This document shows, piece after piece, positions 43,872-52,353 of a stretch of DNA of 64,000 nt. The translations under genes were made by a program, and so were the position numbers. This DNA comes from CAZQFV01 sp964592645 (GTDB lineage: Bacteria > Chloroflexota > Chloroflexia > DTKN01): contig CAZQFV010000004.1 in assembly GCA_964592645.1 (NCBI GenBank), positions 1-64,000 of the forward strand, read 5' to 3'. Under the pieces are notes generated by a model that was not told the origin of the DNA, did not search any database, and saw only the letters and a program-made list of their open reading frames with translations. Position 1 is the first letter of the stretch. Each line of letters starts with the position of its first letter.

Positions 43872-44747
43872 ATGCCGCGCAATCGCCGCCTGCTGGTCAC
43901 CCTACTGACGGTAGTTGCCATCCTCTCCGTAGTCGCGCTCGCCGCGGGGCTTTCCGCATTGCAGGTCGAGACGGCCCGCCCTTCCCCGGCCTCCCGCGAG
44001 GCGCCGCCGCGGGAAACCCCGGAAAGCGCCGCCGGATCCCAAGAGGAGCTGCACCCCGAAACGATCCAGGAGCGCGGGTTCTGGCCCGCCCTCCTCATCG
44101 TCCTGGTCCTCCTGGTGTTGGTAATTTTTATGCTCGTCACGGCGGAAGGGCGCAAGATGCTGGTCTATGTCTTGCTGATGCTCCTCCTCCTGGCCGTCGT
44201 CCTGCTGCTGCGCGAGCGCCCTTCCGGCGCCGACAAGTCGCGGGGCACCCAGTCCACGGCGGCCGCAGAGACGCCGGCCGCGGGGCCCGTGCAGACGGCC
44301 TTCGAGCCGCCCCCCTGGCTGGTGCTTTCGGCCAGCGTGGCGGCCGGCCTGCTGATCGTCGGCGCCGGCGCCTTTGTCGGCGGCCGGCTGTGGCGCCGCC
44401 GTCGCCCGGTCCGCTCCGACCTGTTTACGGCGCTCGCCGGGGAAGCCCGCCAAGCCCTGGCCGATCTGCAGGCCGGGGAGGACCTCCACGACACGGTGCT
44501 CGGCTGCTACCGGGAGATGGTGCGTACCCTGCAGGAGCGGCGCGACATCCGCCGCGGGCCGGCCATGACCCCGCAGGAGTTCGCCCGCGGCCTGGCGGAA
44601 ACGGATCTGCCCCAGGAAGACATCTGGCGAATCACACGGCTCTTTGAGCGCGTGCGCTATGGGCAGCACCGATTGGGTCAGGCGGAGGAGGCCGAGGCCG
44701 TAGCCTGCCTACAGGCCATCGTCCAGGCCTGCGAAGGTTCCCCATGA
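43872..44747 (+). CDS. DUF4129-type membrane protein of the MoxR operon
   Basis: 291 aa. N-terminal helix, then two close helices (LLIVLVLLVLVIFMLV and MLVYVLLMLLLLAVVLLL), a linker, another helix (LVLSASVAAGLLIVGAGAFV) and a cytoplasmic C-terminal DUF4129 domain (about 200-290: YREMVRTLQERRDIRRGPAM, TPQEFARGL). DUF4129 commonly ends transglutaminase-like membrane proteins that sit with MoxR and DUF58 genes. The ATG at 43872 uses AGGTGA over the preceding stop; a GTG at 43863 is an alternative. Its stop overlaps the next gene's start. Confidence 0.75.
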   Translation: MPRNRRLLVTLLTVVAILSVVALAAGLSALQVETARPSPASREAPPRETPESAAGSQEELHPETIQERGFWPALLIVLVLLVLVIFMLVTAEGRKMLVYVLLMLLLLAVVLLLRERPSGADKSRGTQSTAAAETPAAGPVQTAFEPPPWLVLSASVAAGLLIVGAGAFVGGRLWRRRRPVRSDLFTALAGEARQALADLQAGEDLHDTVLGCYREMVRTLQERRDIRRGPAMTPQEFARGLAETDLPQEDIWRITRLFERVRYGQHRLGQAEEAEAVACLQAIVQACEGSP

Positions 44748-45361
44748 AGAAATACCTGCCGCGGGCCGCCGCGCTGGCGGTCTTGGCCGTTTCGTTGGGG
44801 CTGCTGCTGTACGGCCTGGCGCGGGAGCAGATCCGCGAGGCGCTCATCCAGGCCTACAGCGCGGCGTCCGCCGCCGCCTCGGCTATCCCGCAAGCCATCT
44901 ACTTGGGCATCCTGATCCTGATCATCCTGATCAGCGCGGCGCGCAGCATCCTGGGAGAGATCGGCCGGATCGGAGAGCGCAAGACGGCAGCGGCCGGCGG
45001 GCGGACCGCCGAGTGGCGCGAGTGGCTAAAGCGGACCATGCGCCCCGCCGGATCCCGCGATTTCTACAGTTGGCAGGTAGCCCGCGGCTTGGCCAGGCTG
45101 GCCGGCGAAGTCCTGGCCCACCAGTTGGGCATCCCGCCGGGCGAAGCGGAGCGGCGGATCGAAGACGGCGATGTCGATCTGCCGGAAGAGGTACGCCGCT
45201 ACTTTGTGGCCAGCCTGCGTTCCCGCCCCACCCGCTCCGGGCACTGGTGGACGCGGTTGGTCGGGCCGTCGCCGCCGCACCCTCTCGACCTGGACCCGGA
45301 ACGAGCCGTCGACTATATCGAATCACAGATGGAGGTGCCCTGTGACAATCAGCGTCCCTGA
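44744..45361 (+). CDS. Membrane protein of the MoxR operon, unrecognised
   Basis: 205 aa. Two membrane helices (ALAVLAVSLGLLLYGLA and YLGILILIILISAARSIL) and a cytoplasmic tail with Arg-rich and Pro-rich stretches (RPTRSGHWWTRLVGPSPPHP). The ATG overlaps the stop before it (ATGA), and its own end overlaps the MoxR start by 20 bases, so expression is tightly linked. No family recognised; position suggests a partner of MoxR and DUF58. Confidence 0.7.
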   Translation: MKKYLPRAAALAVLAVSLGLLLYGLAREQIREALIQAYSAASAAASAIPQAIYLGILILIILISAARSILGEIGRIGERKTAAAGGRTAEWREWLKRTMRPAGSRDFYSWQVARGLARLAGEVLAHQLGIPPGEAERRIEDGDVDLPEEVRRYFVASLRSRPTRSGHWWTRLVGPSPPHPLDLDPERAVDYIESQMEVPCDNQRP

Positions 45362-46301
45362 AGTGGCCGCCCGCGGCAGCCGCATCCTCAACGAGGTGGA
45401 GCGGGCTATCGTCGGCAAGCGCCGGCTACTGGAAAAGATCCTGGCAGCGATCCTGGCCGGTGGGCACATCCTGTTGGAAGACTATCCCGGGCTGGCCAAG
45501 ACGCTCATCGCCAAGAGCTTTGCCACGGCCCTGGGGCTCGATTTCAAACGCATCCAATTCACCCCCGACCTGCTCCCCGGCGACATCACGGGCGGCTATG
45601 TCTTTGACCGCGTCCAGAACCGCTTCGAGCTGCGCAAGGGGCCCATCTTTGCCAACATCATCCTGGCCGACGAGATCAACCGGGCCTCGCCCAAGACGCA
45701 GTCGGCCCTGCTGGAGGCGATGCAGGAGCACCAGGTCACCCTGGAAGGGGAGACCATGGCGCTGCCGGAGCCGTTCACGGTCATTGCCACCCAGAACCCG
45801 ATCGAGTACGAGGGCACCTTCCCCCTCCCCGAGGCGCAGCTGGACCGCTTCCTGGTGAAGCTGGCCGTCGGCTACCCCTGCCCGGAGGAGGAGCAGGAGA
45901 TCCTGCGGCGCCGCCGGTCCCGCGGCACGGACGAGGTGGCGCTGGAGCGGGTGACAGAGGCCGCCGAGCTGCTGGAGATGCGCCAGGCGGTCGAGGCGAT
46001 CTATGTCCACCCCGACATCGAGCAGTACATAGTCAACCTGGTGAGCGAGACCCGGCAGGAGCGGCGCGTGGCGGTGGGGGCCAGCCCGCGGGGGTCGCTG
46101 GCGCTGCTGAAGCTGACGCGCGCCTGGGCGGCGCTGGAGAACCGCGACTATGTCCTGCCGGACGACGTCAAGGCGTTCGCCCGGCCGGCGCTGGTGCACC
46201 GCCTGATCCTGAAGCCGGACTTTTGGATGGTCGCGCACGCCGCCGAGGATGTCGTCGATTCGCTGGTGCGGTCGCTCCCGGTGCCCGTTATCGAAAGTTG
46301 A
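45342..46301 (+). CDS. MoxR-family AAA+ ATPase
   Basis: 319 aa from GTG 45342, which has GGAGG six bases upstream. GHILLEDYPGLAKTLIAKS is the Walker A region with the MoxR-specific change of GKT to AKT, Walker B is IILADEINRA, sensor 1 is VIATQNPIE and the MoxR signature EGTFPLPEAQLDRF follows. MoxR ATPases act as chaperones that load or activate partner proteins, often through DUF58 and VWA proteins. It lies in a five-gene operon with DUF4129 and DUF58 genes. Confidence 0.93.
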   Translation: MTISVPEVAARGSRILNEVERAIVGKRRLLEKILAAILAGGHILLEDYPGLAKTLIAKSFATALGLDFKRIQFTPDLLPGDITGGYVFDRVQNRFELRKGPIFANIILADEINRASPKTQSALLEAMQEHQVTLEGETMALPEPFTVIATQNPIEYEGTFPLPEAQLDRFLVKLAVGYPCPEEEQEILRRRRSRGTDEVALERVTEAAELLEMRQAVEAIYVHPDIEQYIVNLVSETRQERRVAVGASPRGSLALLKLTRAWAALENRDYVLPDDVKAFARPALVHRLILKPDFWMVAHAAEDVVDSLVRSLPVPVIES

Positions 46302-46338
46302 GGGTTGGAACGTTTCAGATGGTTCGCCCGCCTCGCCC

Positions 46339-47613
46339 ATGAAGAAAGTGATCCTGGTAGGGCTGCTGATCTATACCCTGATAGCCGCCGGCTTGGTTAC
46401 CGTCAACGGCAGGGTGCTGGCGCTGGTCGTCCCGCTGCTTCTCTACCTGGCGGTGGGGGCGATATGTGGGCCGCGCCAGGCGCGGGTGCGGGTCGTGCGC
46501 CGCAGCACCGGGGAGCGCACCTCGGACGGCAGCTTGATCCATGTGCGGCTGGAGGTGACCAACGAGGGGCCGCCGGCCGAGGAAGCGCTGATCGCGGACC
46601 TCGTGCCGGAGGAGCTTGAGATCGTCGCCGGCAGCCCGCGGCTGCTGCGGCCGCTGCCGACCGGGGCGGTGGCCGAGTTGGACTATACCCTCCGCGCGGC
46701 CCGCGGCGCGCACCCTTTCCCAGGGGTCGAGGTGACGGTGAGCGAGCCCCTGGACCTGTTCCATGCTCGCTATAGCGGGCAGGATCCCCAGCCGCTGAAT
46801 GTCACGCCCCGGGTGTTCAAGCTGCGCCGGCTGGCGCTGCGCCCGCAGCGCACGTTGGCCCATGCCGGGCCCTTTCCCGCCCGGCGGGGCGGGCCGGGCA
46901 TCGAGTTCTACGGCGTGCGCGAGTACCAGCCCGGCGATCCGCTGCGCTGGGCCGAGTGGCGGGCCGCGGCCCGCCACCCCGATCGCTTCTACACCAAGGA
47001 GTTTGAGCAGGAGCGCACCGCCGACATCATGCTCATCCTGGACATCCGCGAGAGCGCCTACGACTCGGCGGACAAGGCGATGTTGTTCGAGCACGCCGTC
47101 CAGGCCGCGGCCTCCCTGGCCGACACGCTGCTGATCGAGGGCAACCGTGTCGGCCTGCTGCTCTTTGGCCAGGCGATCGACTGGACCATGCCGGGCTATG
47201 GCAAGGTCCAGCGCGAGCGTATCCTGCAGGCGCTCTCCACGGCGGCGCTGGGAGAGTTCCTGGACCGCCTGGAGTACCTGCCAACGCGGCTCTTTCCACC
47301 ACACAGCCAGATCGTGCTGGTCAGCCCCTTGGTCCGCGGCGACCAGTACATGCTCACCACGCTGCGGGCCCACAACTATCCCATCCTGGTGGTCAGCCCC
47401 AACCCGGTGAGCCTGGAGCCGCGGGATGGAGACTCCGCCGCGCTTCTGGCGGTGCGCATCGCCCAGCTAGAGCGCACCCTGCTGCTGCGCAAGCTGCAGG
47501 GAAGCGGGGTACAGGTGCTGGACTGGTCGGTGCAGCAGCCGCTGGACCATGCCATCCATGCCCAACTGGGGCGGCGGGCGCTGCTCTTCCGGAGGAAAGG
47601 GGTAGGGGCATGA
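46339..47613 (+). CDS. DUF58 membrane protein
   Basis: 424 aa. Two membrane helices at the N-terminus, then a beta-rich exposed part and the DUF58 core with YGVREYQPGDPLRWAEWRAA and the VWA-like MILDIRESA. The Asp and Ser positions of the MIDAS are partly present, as usual in DUF58. It is the typical partner of MoxR. AUG 46339 lies 37 bases after the MoxR stop. Confidence 0.88.
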   Translation: MKKVILVGLLIYTLIAAGLVTVNGRVLALVVPLLLYLAVGAICGPRQARVRVVRRSTGERTSDGSLIHVRLEVTNEGPPAEEALIADLVPEELEIVAGSPRLLRPLPTGAVAELDYTLRAARGAHPFPGVEVTVSEPLDLFHARYSGQDPQPLNVTPRVFKLRRLALRPQRTLAHAGPFPARRGGPGIEFYGVREYQPGDPLRWAEWRAAARHPDRFYTKEFEQERTADIMLILDIRESAYDSADKAMLFEHAVQAAASLADTLLIEGNRVGLLLFGQAIDWTMPGYGKVQRERILQALSTAALGEFLDRLEYLPTRLFPPHSQIVLVSPLVRGDQYMLTTLRAHNYPILVVSPNPVSLEPRDGDSAALLAVRIAQLERTLLLRKLQGSGVQVLDWSVQQPLDHAIHAQLGRRALLFRRKGVGA

Positions 47614-48218
47614 ACAGGCCGGCAAGAGTCGAAGGCGCGAATAGCATGCCGCCGCAGGGACGAGGGCCTAGGAAGTTGAAAACGTACAGTTGGAGCGCAA
47701 GGTTAGCTTTCGCCGGCATCGGCATCGCCACGTTGTTGCTGGCGTTGGGCTACGCCTTTAGCGGCCGGGGGGTGCTGGCGGCGGGGATGATCGTCCTGGG
47801 GGTGGTCTGGGCGCTGTGGCAGTACCGGGGTGGAGGCTGGGCCTCGCCGTCCGGCCTGGGGCTGGTGGTGGCGGCCGCCGCAGCCGGTCTGTGGATGGGA
47901 GTGGGGGGCGAGTGGATGCTCGGCGCCGTTGTCGCCGCGCTGGGGGCCTGGGACCTGGACCAGTTCGAGCGGCGCCTGGCGGAGGCCGGGAGGGTGGAGG
48001 GCCGGCCGGAGATGGAGCGCCGCCACCTGCTGCGGCTGGGCATAGCGCTGCTGCTTGGGTTGCTCCTGGGAACGGTGGCGCTGCAGGGGCAGTTGCGCTT
48101 TTCCTTCCTCGCGGGGCTCCTCCTCGCCGCCCTGGCTACCCTGGGCATCGGTGAACTGATCGTCTACCTGCGGCAGGGCACGGGGATTGAACCACCAAGG
48201 CATAGAGGGGAAGATTGA
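47610..48218 (+). CDS. Membrane protein ending the MoxR operon
   Basis: 202 aa, not recognised. Six hydrophobic segments, starting LAFAGIGIATLLLALGYAF, with a cytoplasmic loop containing QFERRLAEAGRVEGRPEMER between helices four and five. The ATG overlaps the DUF58 stop (ATGA). The end reads into a dispersed repeat (PPRHRGED). Confidence 0.65.
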   Translation: MNRPARVEGANSMPPQGRGPRKLKTYSWSARLAFAGIGIATLLLALGYAFSGRGVLAAGMIVLGVVWALWQYRGGGWASPSGLGLVVAAAAAGLWMGVGGEWMLGAVVAALGAWDLDQFERRLAEAGRVEGRPEMERRHLLRLGIALLLGLLLGTVALQGQLRFSFLAGLLLAALATLGIGELIVYLRQGTGIEPPRHRGED

Positions 48219-48245
48219 ACCAAAGACACAAAGGCGCCAAGGAAA
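48188..48245. repeat. Dispersed CACAAAG-type intergenic repeat, copy C
   Basis: GAACCACCAAGGCATAGAGG followed by GAACCAAAGACACAAAGGCG: two near-parallel units of the same motif as copies A and B. It overlaps the last codons of the preceding gene. Confidence 0.5.
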
Positions 48246-48270
48246 GCTTGTTTGTCAGGGAACCGGCAGG

Positions 48271-49944
48271 CTACCATCCAGCGGCGCAGCCATCTTTCCG
48301 CGGATCGCTGCCCCCCGTGAGCACGCCCGTCGCCGGGTCGCGCAGGATGATCTGCCCCCCGCCAAAGGCGCCGCGGTTGAAGCCGTCTTCCGGCACCAGG
48401 CGATGTCCCCGCCGGGAGAGATCGGCCAGGGTCGTCCAGGGCCAGCCCTCCTCGATCAGGATGCGCCCGCCGGACTGCCGGGCCCCGACACCATCGCCCG
48501 GGTCACCGATCTGCCAGCGCGGCATGTCCAGCGCCTGCTGGGGGGACATCCCCAGGTCGAGCATGTTCACCAGCATCTGCACATGCCCCTGGGGCTGCAT
48601 AAATCCGCCCATCACCCCGAACGAGGCGTGCAGCTCGCCCTCCCGCGTGGTCAGCGCCGGGATGATCGTCTGGTAGGGGCGCTTGCGCGGGGCCAGGGCG
48701 TTGGGGTGGTCCGGGTCCAGGAGAAAGAGGGCGGCGCGGTTCTGCAAAGAGACGCCGGTGCCCGGCACGACTAGGCCGGTGCCCGTGCCCATATACAGGC
48801 TGCCGATGAAGGAGCAGGCGTTGCCCTCGCCGTCGACGACGCTCAGGTAGACGGTGTCGGAGCCGACGCGGGGGTTGCCGAACGGGACATCTTGGGCGGC
48901 GCGCTGCGGGTCGATGCGCTTCCGGCGCCGTTCGGCGTACTCCATGCTGCACAGTTCGGTCAAGGGGATGGGCACGACGCGCGGGTCGCAGACCCACTGC
49001 CGAGCGTCGGCAAAGGCCAGGCGCATGCACTCGATGAGGGTGTGCAGGCGATCCGGTTCGTCCATCGCGGCCAGGTCGAACCCGGCGGCCAGGTTGAGGG
49101 CCAGGATGGCGGCCAGGCCCTGGCCGTTGGGCGGGCACTCGTAGAGGGTGACGCCGCGGTAGGCGCAGGTAATCGGCTCGTCCCAGGTGCTGGTGTGGGC
49201 AGCCATGTCCTGCGGCGTGATCCAGCCGCCGTAGCGCTGAACGTGGGCGCTCAACCGGCCGGCGAACTCCCCCCGGTAGACAAAATCGGCCCCCTCGGCG
49301 GCGATGCCGCGCAGGGTCGCCGCCAGCGAGGGCAGGCGCATGACCTCGCCCATCCGCGGGGCCCGCCCATCCAGGAGGAGCTCGTTGCCGCTGGGCTGCG
49401 GAGGGCCGTTGTCCAGGTCGCCGCTCTCCCAGCCCGGGGCGCGCAGCAGTTTGGGCACCTGGGTAGCCCAGCCGCGGGCGATGAGCTCGCTCACCGGGTA
49501 GCCGTGCTCGGCCGTCCAGATGGCCGGGGCCAGGACGTCGGCCAGGGACATGCGGCCGTGGCGGGCCAAAAGATCGCTCCAGCCGGCCACCGCCCCGGGG
49601 ATGCTGACGGCATGCCCGGTGAACAGCGGCATACGGGTGTATCCCAGCCAGCGCAGCTCCTCGATCGAGGCCCCCGCCGCGGCCCGGCCGGAGCCGTTCA
49701 GCGCCGTGACCTGCTTCGTGCGGGCGTCCCAGTAGAGGGCGAAGCAGTCGCCGCCGATGCCGGTGGAGATGGGCTCGACGACGTTGAGCATGGCGGCGGT
49801 GGCCACGGCGGCGTCGGCGGCGGTGCCTCCTGCTTTTAGGATATCCAGGCCGGCCTGCGCCGCCAACGGCTGGCTGGTGGCCACCATGCCGCGCCGGGCC
49901 AGGACGTTGCTGCGACGGGAGCGGAAGATGGGATCGATGTGCAT
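48271..49944 (-). CDS. ggt: Gamma-glutamyltransferase-like Ntn hydrolase
   Basis: 557 aa. GMVATSQPLAAQAGLDILKAGG, TGIGGDCFALYWDA and NGQGLAAILALN are GGT signatures. The autoprocessing and nucleophile Thr stands in GSDTVYLSVVD, with the small subunit from there (CSFIGSLYMGTGTGLVVPGT). Having VYLS rather than THYS after the Thr is closer to YwrD or oxamate amidohydrolase-type members than to classical GGT. No signal peptide is seen, so it is probably cytoplasmic. GAGGAGG precedes ATG 49944. It is downstream of galK with 56 bases between. Substrate is uncertain. Confidence 0.82.
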   Translation of the reverse strand: MHIDPIFRSRRSNVLARRGMVATSQPLAAQAGLDILKAGGTAADAAVATAAMLNVVEPISTGIGGDCFALYWDARTKQVTALNGSGRAAAGASIEELRWLGYTRMPLFTGHAVSIPGAVAGWSDLLARHGRMSLADVLAPAIWTAEHGYPVSELIARGWATQVPKLLRAPGWESGDLDNGPPQPSGNELLLDGRAPRMGEVMRLPSLAATLRGIAAEGADFVYRGEFAGRLSAHVQRYGGWITPQDMAAHTSTWDEPITCAYRGVTLYECPPNGQGLAAILALNLAAGFDLAAMDEPDRLHTLIECMRLAFADARQWVCDPRVVPIPLTELCSMEYAERRRKRIDPQRAAQDVPFGNPRVGSDTVYLSVVDGEGNACSFIGSLYMGTGTGLVVPGTGVSLQNRAALFLLDPDHPNALAPRKRPYQTIIPALTTREGELHASFGVMGGFMQPQGHVQMLVNMLDLGMSPQQALDMPRWQIGDPGDGVGARQSGGRILIEEGWPWTTLADLSRRGHRLVPEDGFNRGAFGGGQIILRDPATGVLTGGSDPRKDGCAAGW

Positions 49945-50000
49945 GCCGCCCTCCTCTACTGATCTCTGCGACGAATCTCGCCGTCCGCCGGTTGCCGCCC

Positions 50001-51182
50001 CTACTTGCTGCCGCTCGCTACTCCCCATCCTCCTCCTACCCTATGGACCCCCTCCACGGCCGCACACACGTAGGCCTGGCCGGACCGCCCGGTCCCCTGG
50101 CGATAGCGCTGAACAATGGCCGCGGCCGCCTCCTCGGCCCGAGCGGCCTCGGCCAGGGCCACGCAGGAGCCGCCGAAACCGGCCCCGGTGAGGCGGGCGC
50201 CGTAGACTCCCGGGGTCGCAGAGGCGATCTCCACCAGGGCGTCCAGCTCCGGCCCGCTGACCTCGTAATCGTCGCGCAGGCTAGTGTGCGAGGAGGCCAG
50301 AATCTGCCCCACGGCGGGCAGGTCGCCGCGGCTCAGGGCGGCGACGCAGGCCAGGACGCGGGCATTCTCCGTGACCACGTGCCGGGCCCGGCGCAGGACC
50401 ACCCCCGAGAGGCCGGCCGCCGCCAGCATCTCCAGCGTGACGTCGCGCAGCGTCCGCACCTCCGGGTAGACCGCCTGCAGCTGCCGCACCGCCTCGGCGC
50501 ACTCGGCGCGGCGCCGGTTGTAGGCCGAAGCGGCCAGGGTGCGCGGCACGGCGCTGTCCAGCACCAGGATGCGCACGTCCTCGGGGACGGCCACCGGTTC
50601 CAACGCCAGGTCGCGGCAGTCGATCAGCAGGGCGCGGCCGGCTTTCCCCAGGGCCACGGCGAACTGGTCCATAATGCCGCACTGCACCCCGGCGAACTCG
50701 TGCTCGGCGCGCTGCGCCAGGAGCGCCATGGCGCGCCGCTCCCAGGGATAGCCCCCCAGCTCCGCCAGGGCCACGGCCACGCCCAGCTCCAGCGAGGCCG
50801 AGGAGGAGAGGCCGCCGGAAAGGGGCAGGTCGCCGTCGATCAGCAGGTCGGCGCCGGCGAAAGTGCAGCCGGCCTCCCACAAGAGCGCGGCCACCCCGCG
50901 CACGTAGCGCGTCCAGGGCGGGCCATTCCGGGGGCGCAGGTCGTCCAGGGGGACGTCGTCGCTCTCGCCCAGGCGCGCGGCCGCGGTGCGCAGCCGGCCG
51001 TCGCCGCGCGGCGCAGCGGCCACCCAGGTGGCCAGGTTTAGGGCCGCCGGGAGGACAAAGCCACCGTTGTAGTCGGTGTGCTCGCCGATCAGGTTGACGC
51101 GGCCGGGGGAGCGGACGATCACCGTGGGCGATCGGCCATGGTGGGAGATGAATTGACGGGGAAGTTGTTCCTCGGCGTACAT
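50001..51182 (-). CDS. galK: Galactokinase
   Basis: 393 aa. The galactokinase signature GRVNLIGEHTDYNGGFVLPA is present near residue 30, followed by the GHMP ATP-binding motif LPLSGGLSSSASLELG and the catalytic Asp in GIMDQFAVAL. The third GHMP motif is ARLTGAGFGGSCVAL. It phosphorylates alpha-galactose, the first Leloir step. GGAGG precedes ATG 51182, and galT lies 84 bases upstream in the same direction. Confidence 0.95.
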   Translation of the reverse strand: MYAEEQLPRQFISHHGRSPTVIVRSPGRVNLIGEHTDYNGGFVLPAALNLATWVAAAPRGDGRLRTAAARLGESDDVPLDDLRPRNGPPWTRYVRGVAALLWEAGCTFAGADLLIDGDLPLSGGLSSSASLELGVAVALAELGGYPWERRAMALLAQRAEHEFAGVQCGIMDQFAVALGKAGRALLIDCRDLALEPVAVPEDVRILVLDSAVPRTLAASAYNRRRAECAEAVRQLQAVYPEVRTLRDVTLEMLAAAGLSGVVLRRARHVVTENARVLACVAALSRGDLPAVGQILASSHTSLRDDYEVSGPELDALVEIASATPGVYGARLTGAGFGGSCVALAEAARAEEAAAAIVQRYRQGTGRSGQAYVCAAVEGVHRVGGGWGVASGSK

Positions 51183-51266
51183 CACCGCCTCCAAAGCGAT
51201 GGGGTGACGGGGTAACGAGATGACGGGTGGTGAGCGATCACTACGCTAAACTGCCATCTTGCGCCT

Positions 51267-52322
51267 TTACGCTTCCTGCTTTTTGCCTCTTGCTTCCTCC
51301 CTGTAATGCATCTCCCCCACCTCCCGCAGCCGTTCCGCCGCCACTTCCGGCAAGATATCCCGCTGCGGTTCGCCCAGCATCTCGTAGCCGACCATGAACT
51401 TTTTCACCGTCGCCGAGCGCAGCAGGGGCGGGTAGAAGTGGGCGTGCAGTTGCCAATGGGCATAGTCGCCGGCGGCGGTAGGCGCGCCGTGCCAGCCCAT
51501 AGAGTAGGGGAAAGAGGTCTGGAAGAGGTTGTCGTAGCGCGTGAGCAGGCGCTTCAGGACGCGGGCCAGGCCGTCGCGTTCGGCCTCGTCGAGGTCCGGC
51601 AGGTGCAGCACGGGTCGGCGCGGCAGGAGCAGGGTCTCGAAGGGCCATGCCGCCCAGAAGGGCACCACGACCAGCCAGTGCTCGTCGGCGACGACCAGGC
51701 GCTCGCCGCGGGACTGCTCCTCCTCGGCATAGTCGAGCAGGAGCGGCCGGCCGTGGGCCGCCAGGTAGTCCTGCTGCCGGCGGTCCTCCTTGGCCGGCTC
51801 GTTGGGCAGGGTGGCCTGGGCCCAGACCTGTCCGTGGGGGTGCGGGTTGGAGCAGCCCATGATCGCGCCCTTGTTCTCAAAGATCTGCACCCAGGCATAG
51901 TGCTGCCCCAGCTCCTGCACCTGGCCGGCCCAGGCGTCCACGACATACCGTATCTCCTCGACCGCCATCTCGGGCAGGGTCAGATCGTGGCGCGGGGAGA
52001 AGCAGAGCACGCGACAGGTGCCGATCTCGGCGGACGAGCGAAAGAGGGGGTGCGGATCGAGTTCCAAAGCCGGCGCCTCGGGCAGGAGGCTGGGGAAATC
52101 GTTGGTGAAGACAAAGGTGTGCTCGTAGGGGGGGTTGCGCGCGCCGCCGGCCCGGACGTTGCCCGGGCAAAGGTAGCAGTTGGGGTCGTAGGCCGGCCGT
52201 TCTTCCTGGGGAAGCCGCTCCACCTGCCCCTGCCAGGGACGCTGGGTGCGGTGCGGCGCAACGAGCACCCACTCCCCGGTGAGCGGGTTATGGCGGCGGT
52301 GCGGGCATGCGGCAAGAAGCAT
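51267..52322 (-). CDS. galT: Galactose-1-phosphate uridylyltransferase
   Basis: 351 aa. The active-site NPHPHGQVWA (second His of HPH forms the uridylyl intermediate) and zinc-site residues CYLC near residue 55 are present. It swaps UMP from UDP-glucose to galactose-1-P and works with galK downstream. ATG 52322 has GGAGG nine bases upstream; an upstream ORF extension to 52517 runs into the beta-glucosidase and is rejected. No galE is in this window. Confidence 0.94.
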   Translation of the reverse strand: MLLAACPHRRHNPLTGEWVLVAPHRTQRPWQGQVERLPQEERPAYDPNCYLCPGNVRAGGARNPPYEHTFVFTNDFPSLLPEAPALELDPHPLFRSSAEIGTCRVLCFSPRHDLTLPEMAVEEIRYVVDAWAGQVQELGQHYAWVQIFENKGAIMGCSNPHPHGQVWAQATLPNEPAKEDRRQQDYLAAHGRPLLLDYAEEEQSRGERLVVADEHWLVVVPFWAAWPFETLLLPRRPVLHLPDLDEAERDGLARVLKRLLTRYDNLFQTSFPYSMGWHGAPTAAGDYAHWQLHAHFYPPLLRSATVKKFMVGYEMLGEPQRDILPEVAAERLREVGEMHYREEARGKKQEA

Positions 52323-52353
52323 CGGGGCCTCCCGGCGGCGGAGCGCGCAGACG

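Noticed and set aside
48271..49944. Classical secreted gamma-glutamyltransferase
   Set aside because: No signal peptide, and the residues after the nucleophile Thr differ from THYS. It is kept only as GGT-like.
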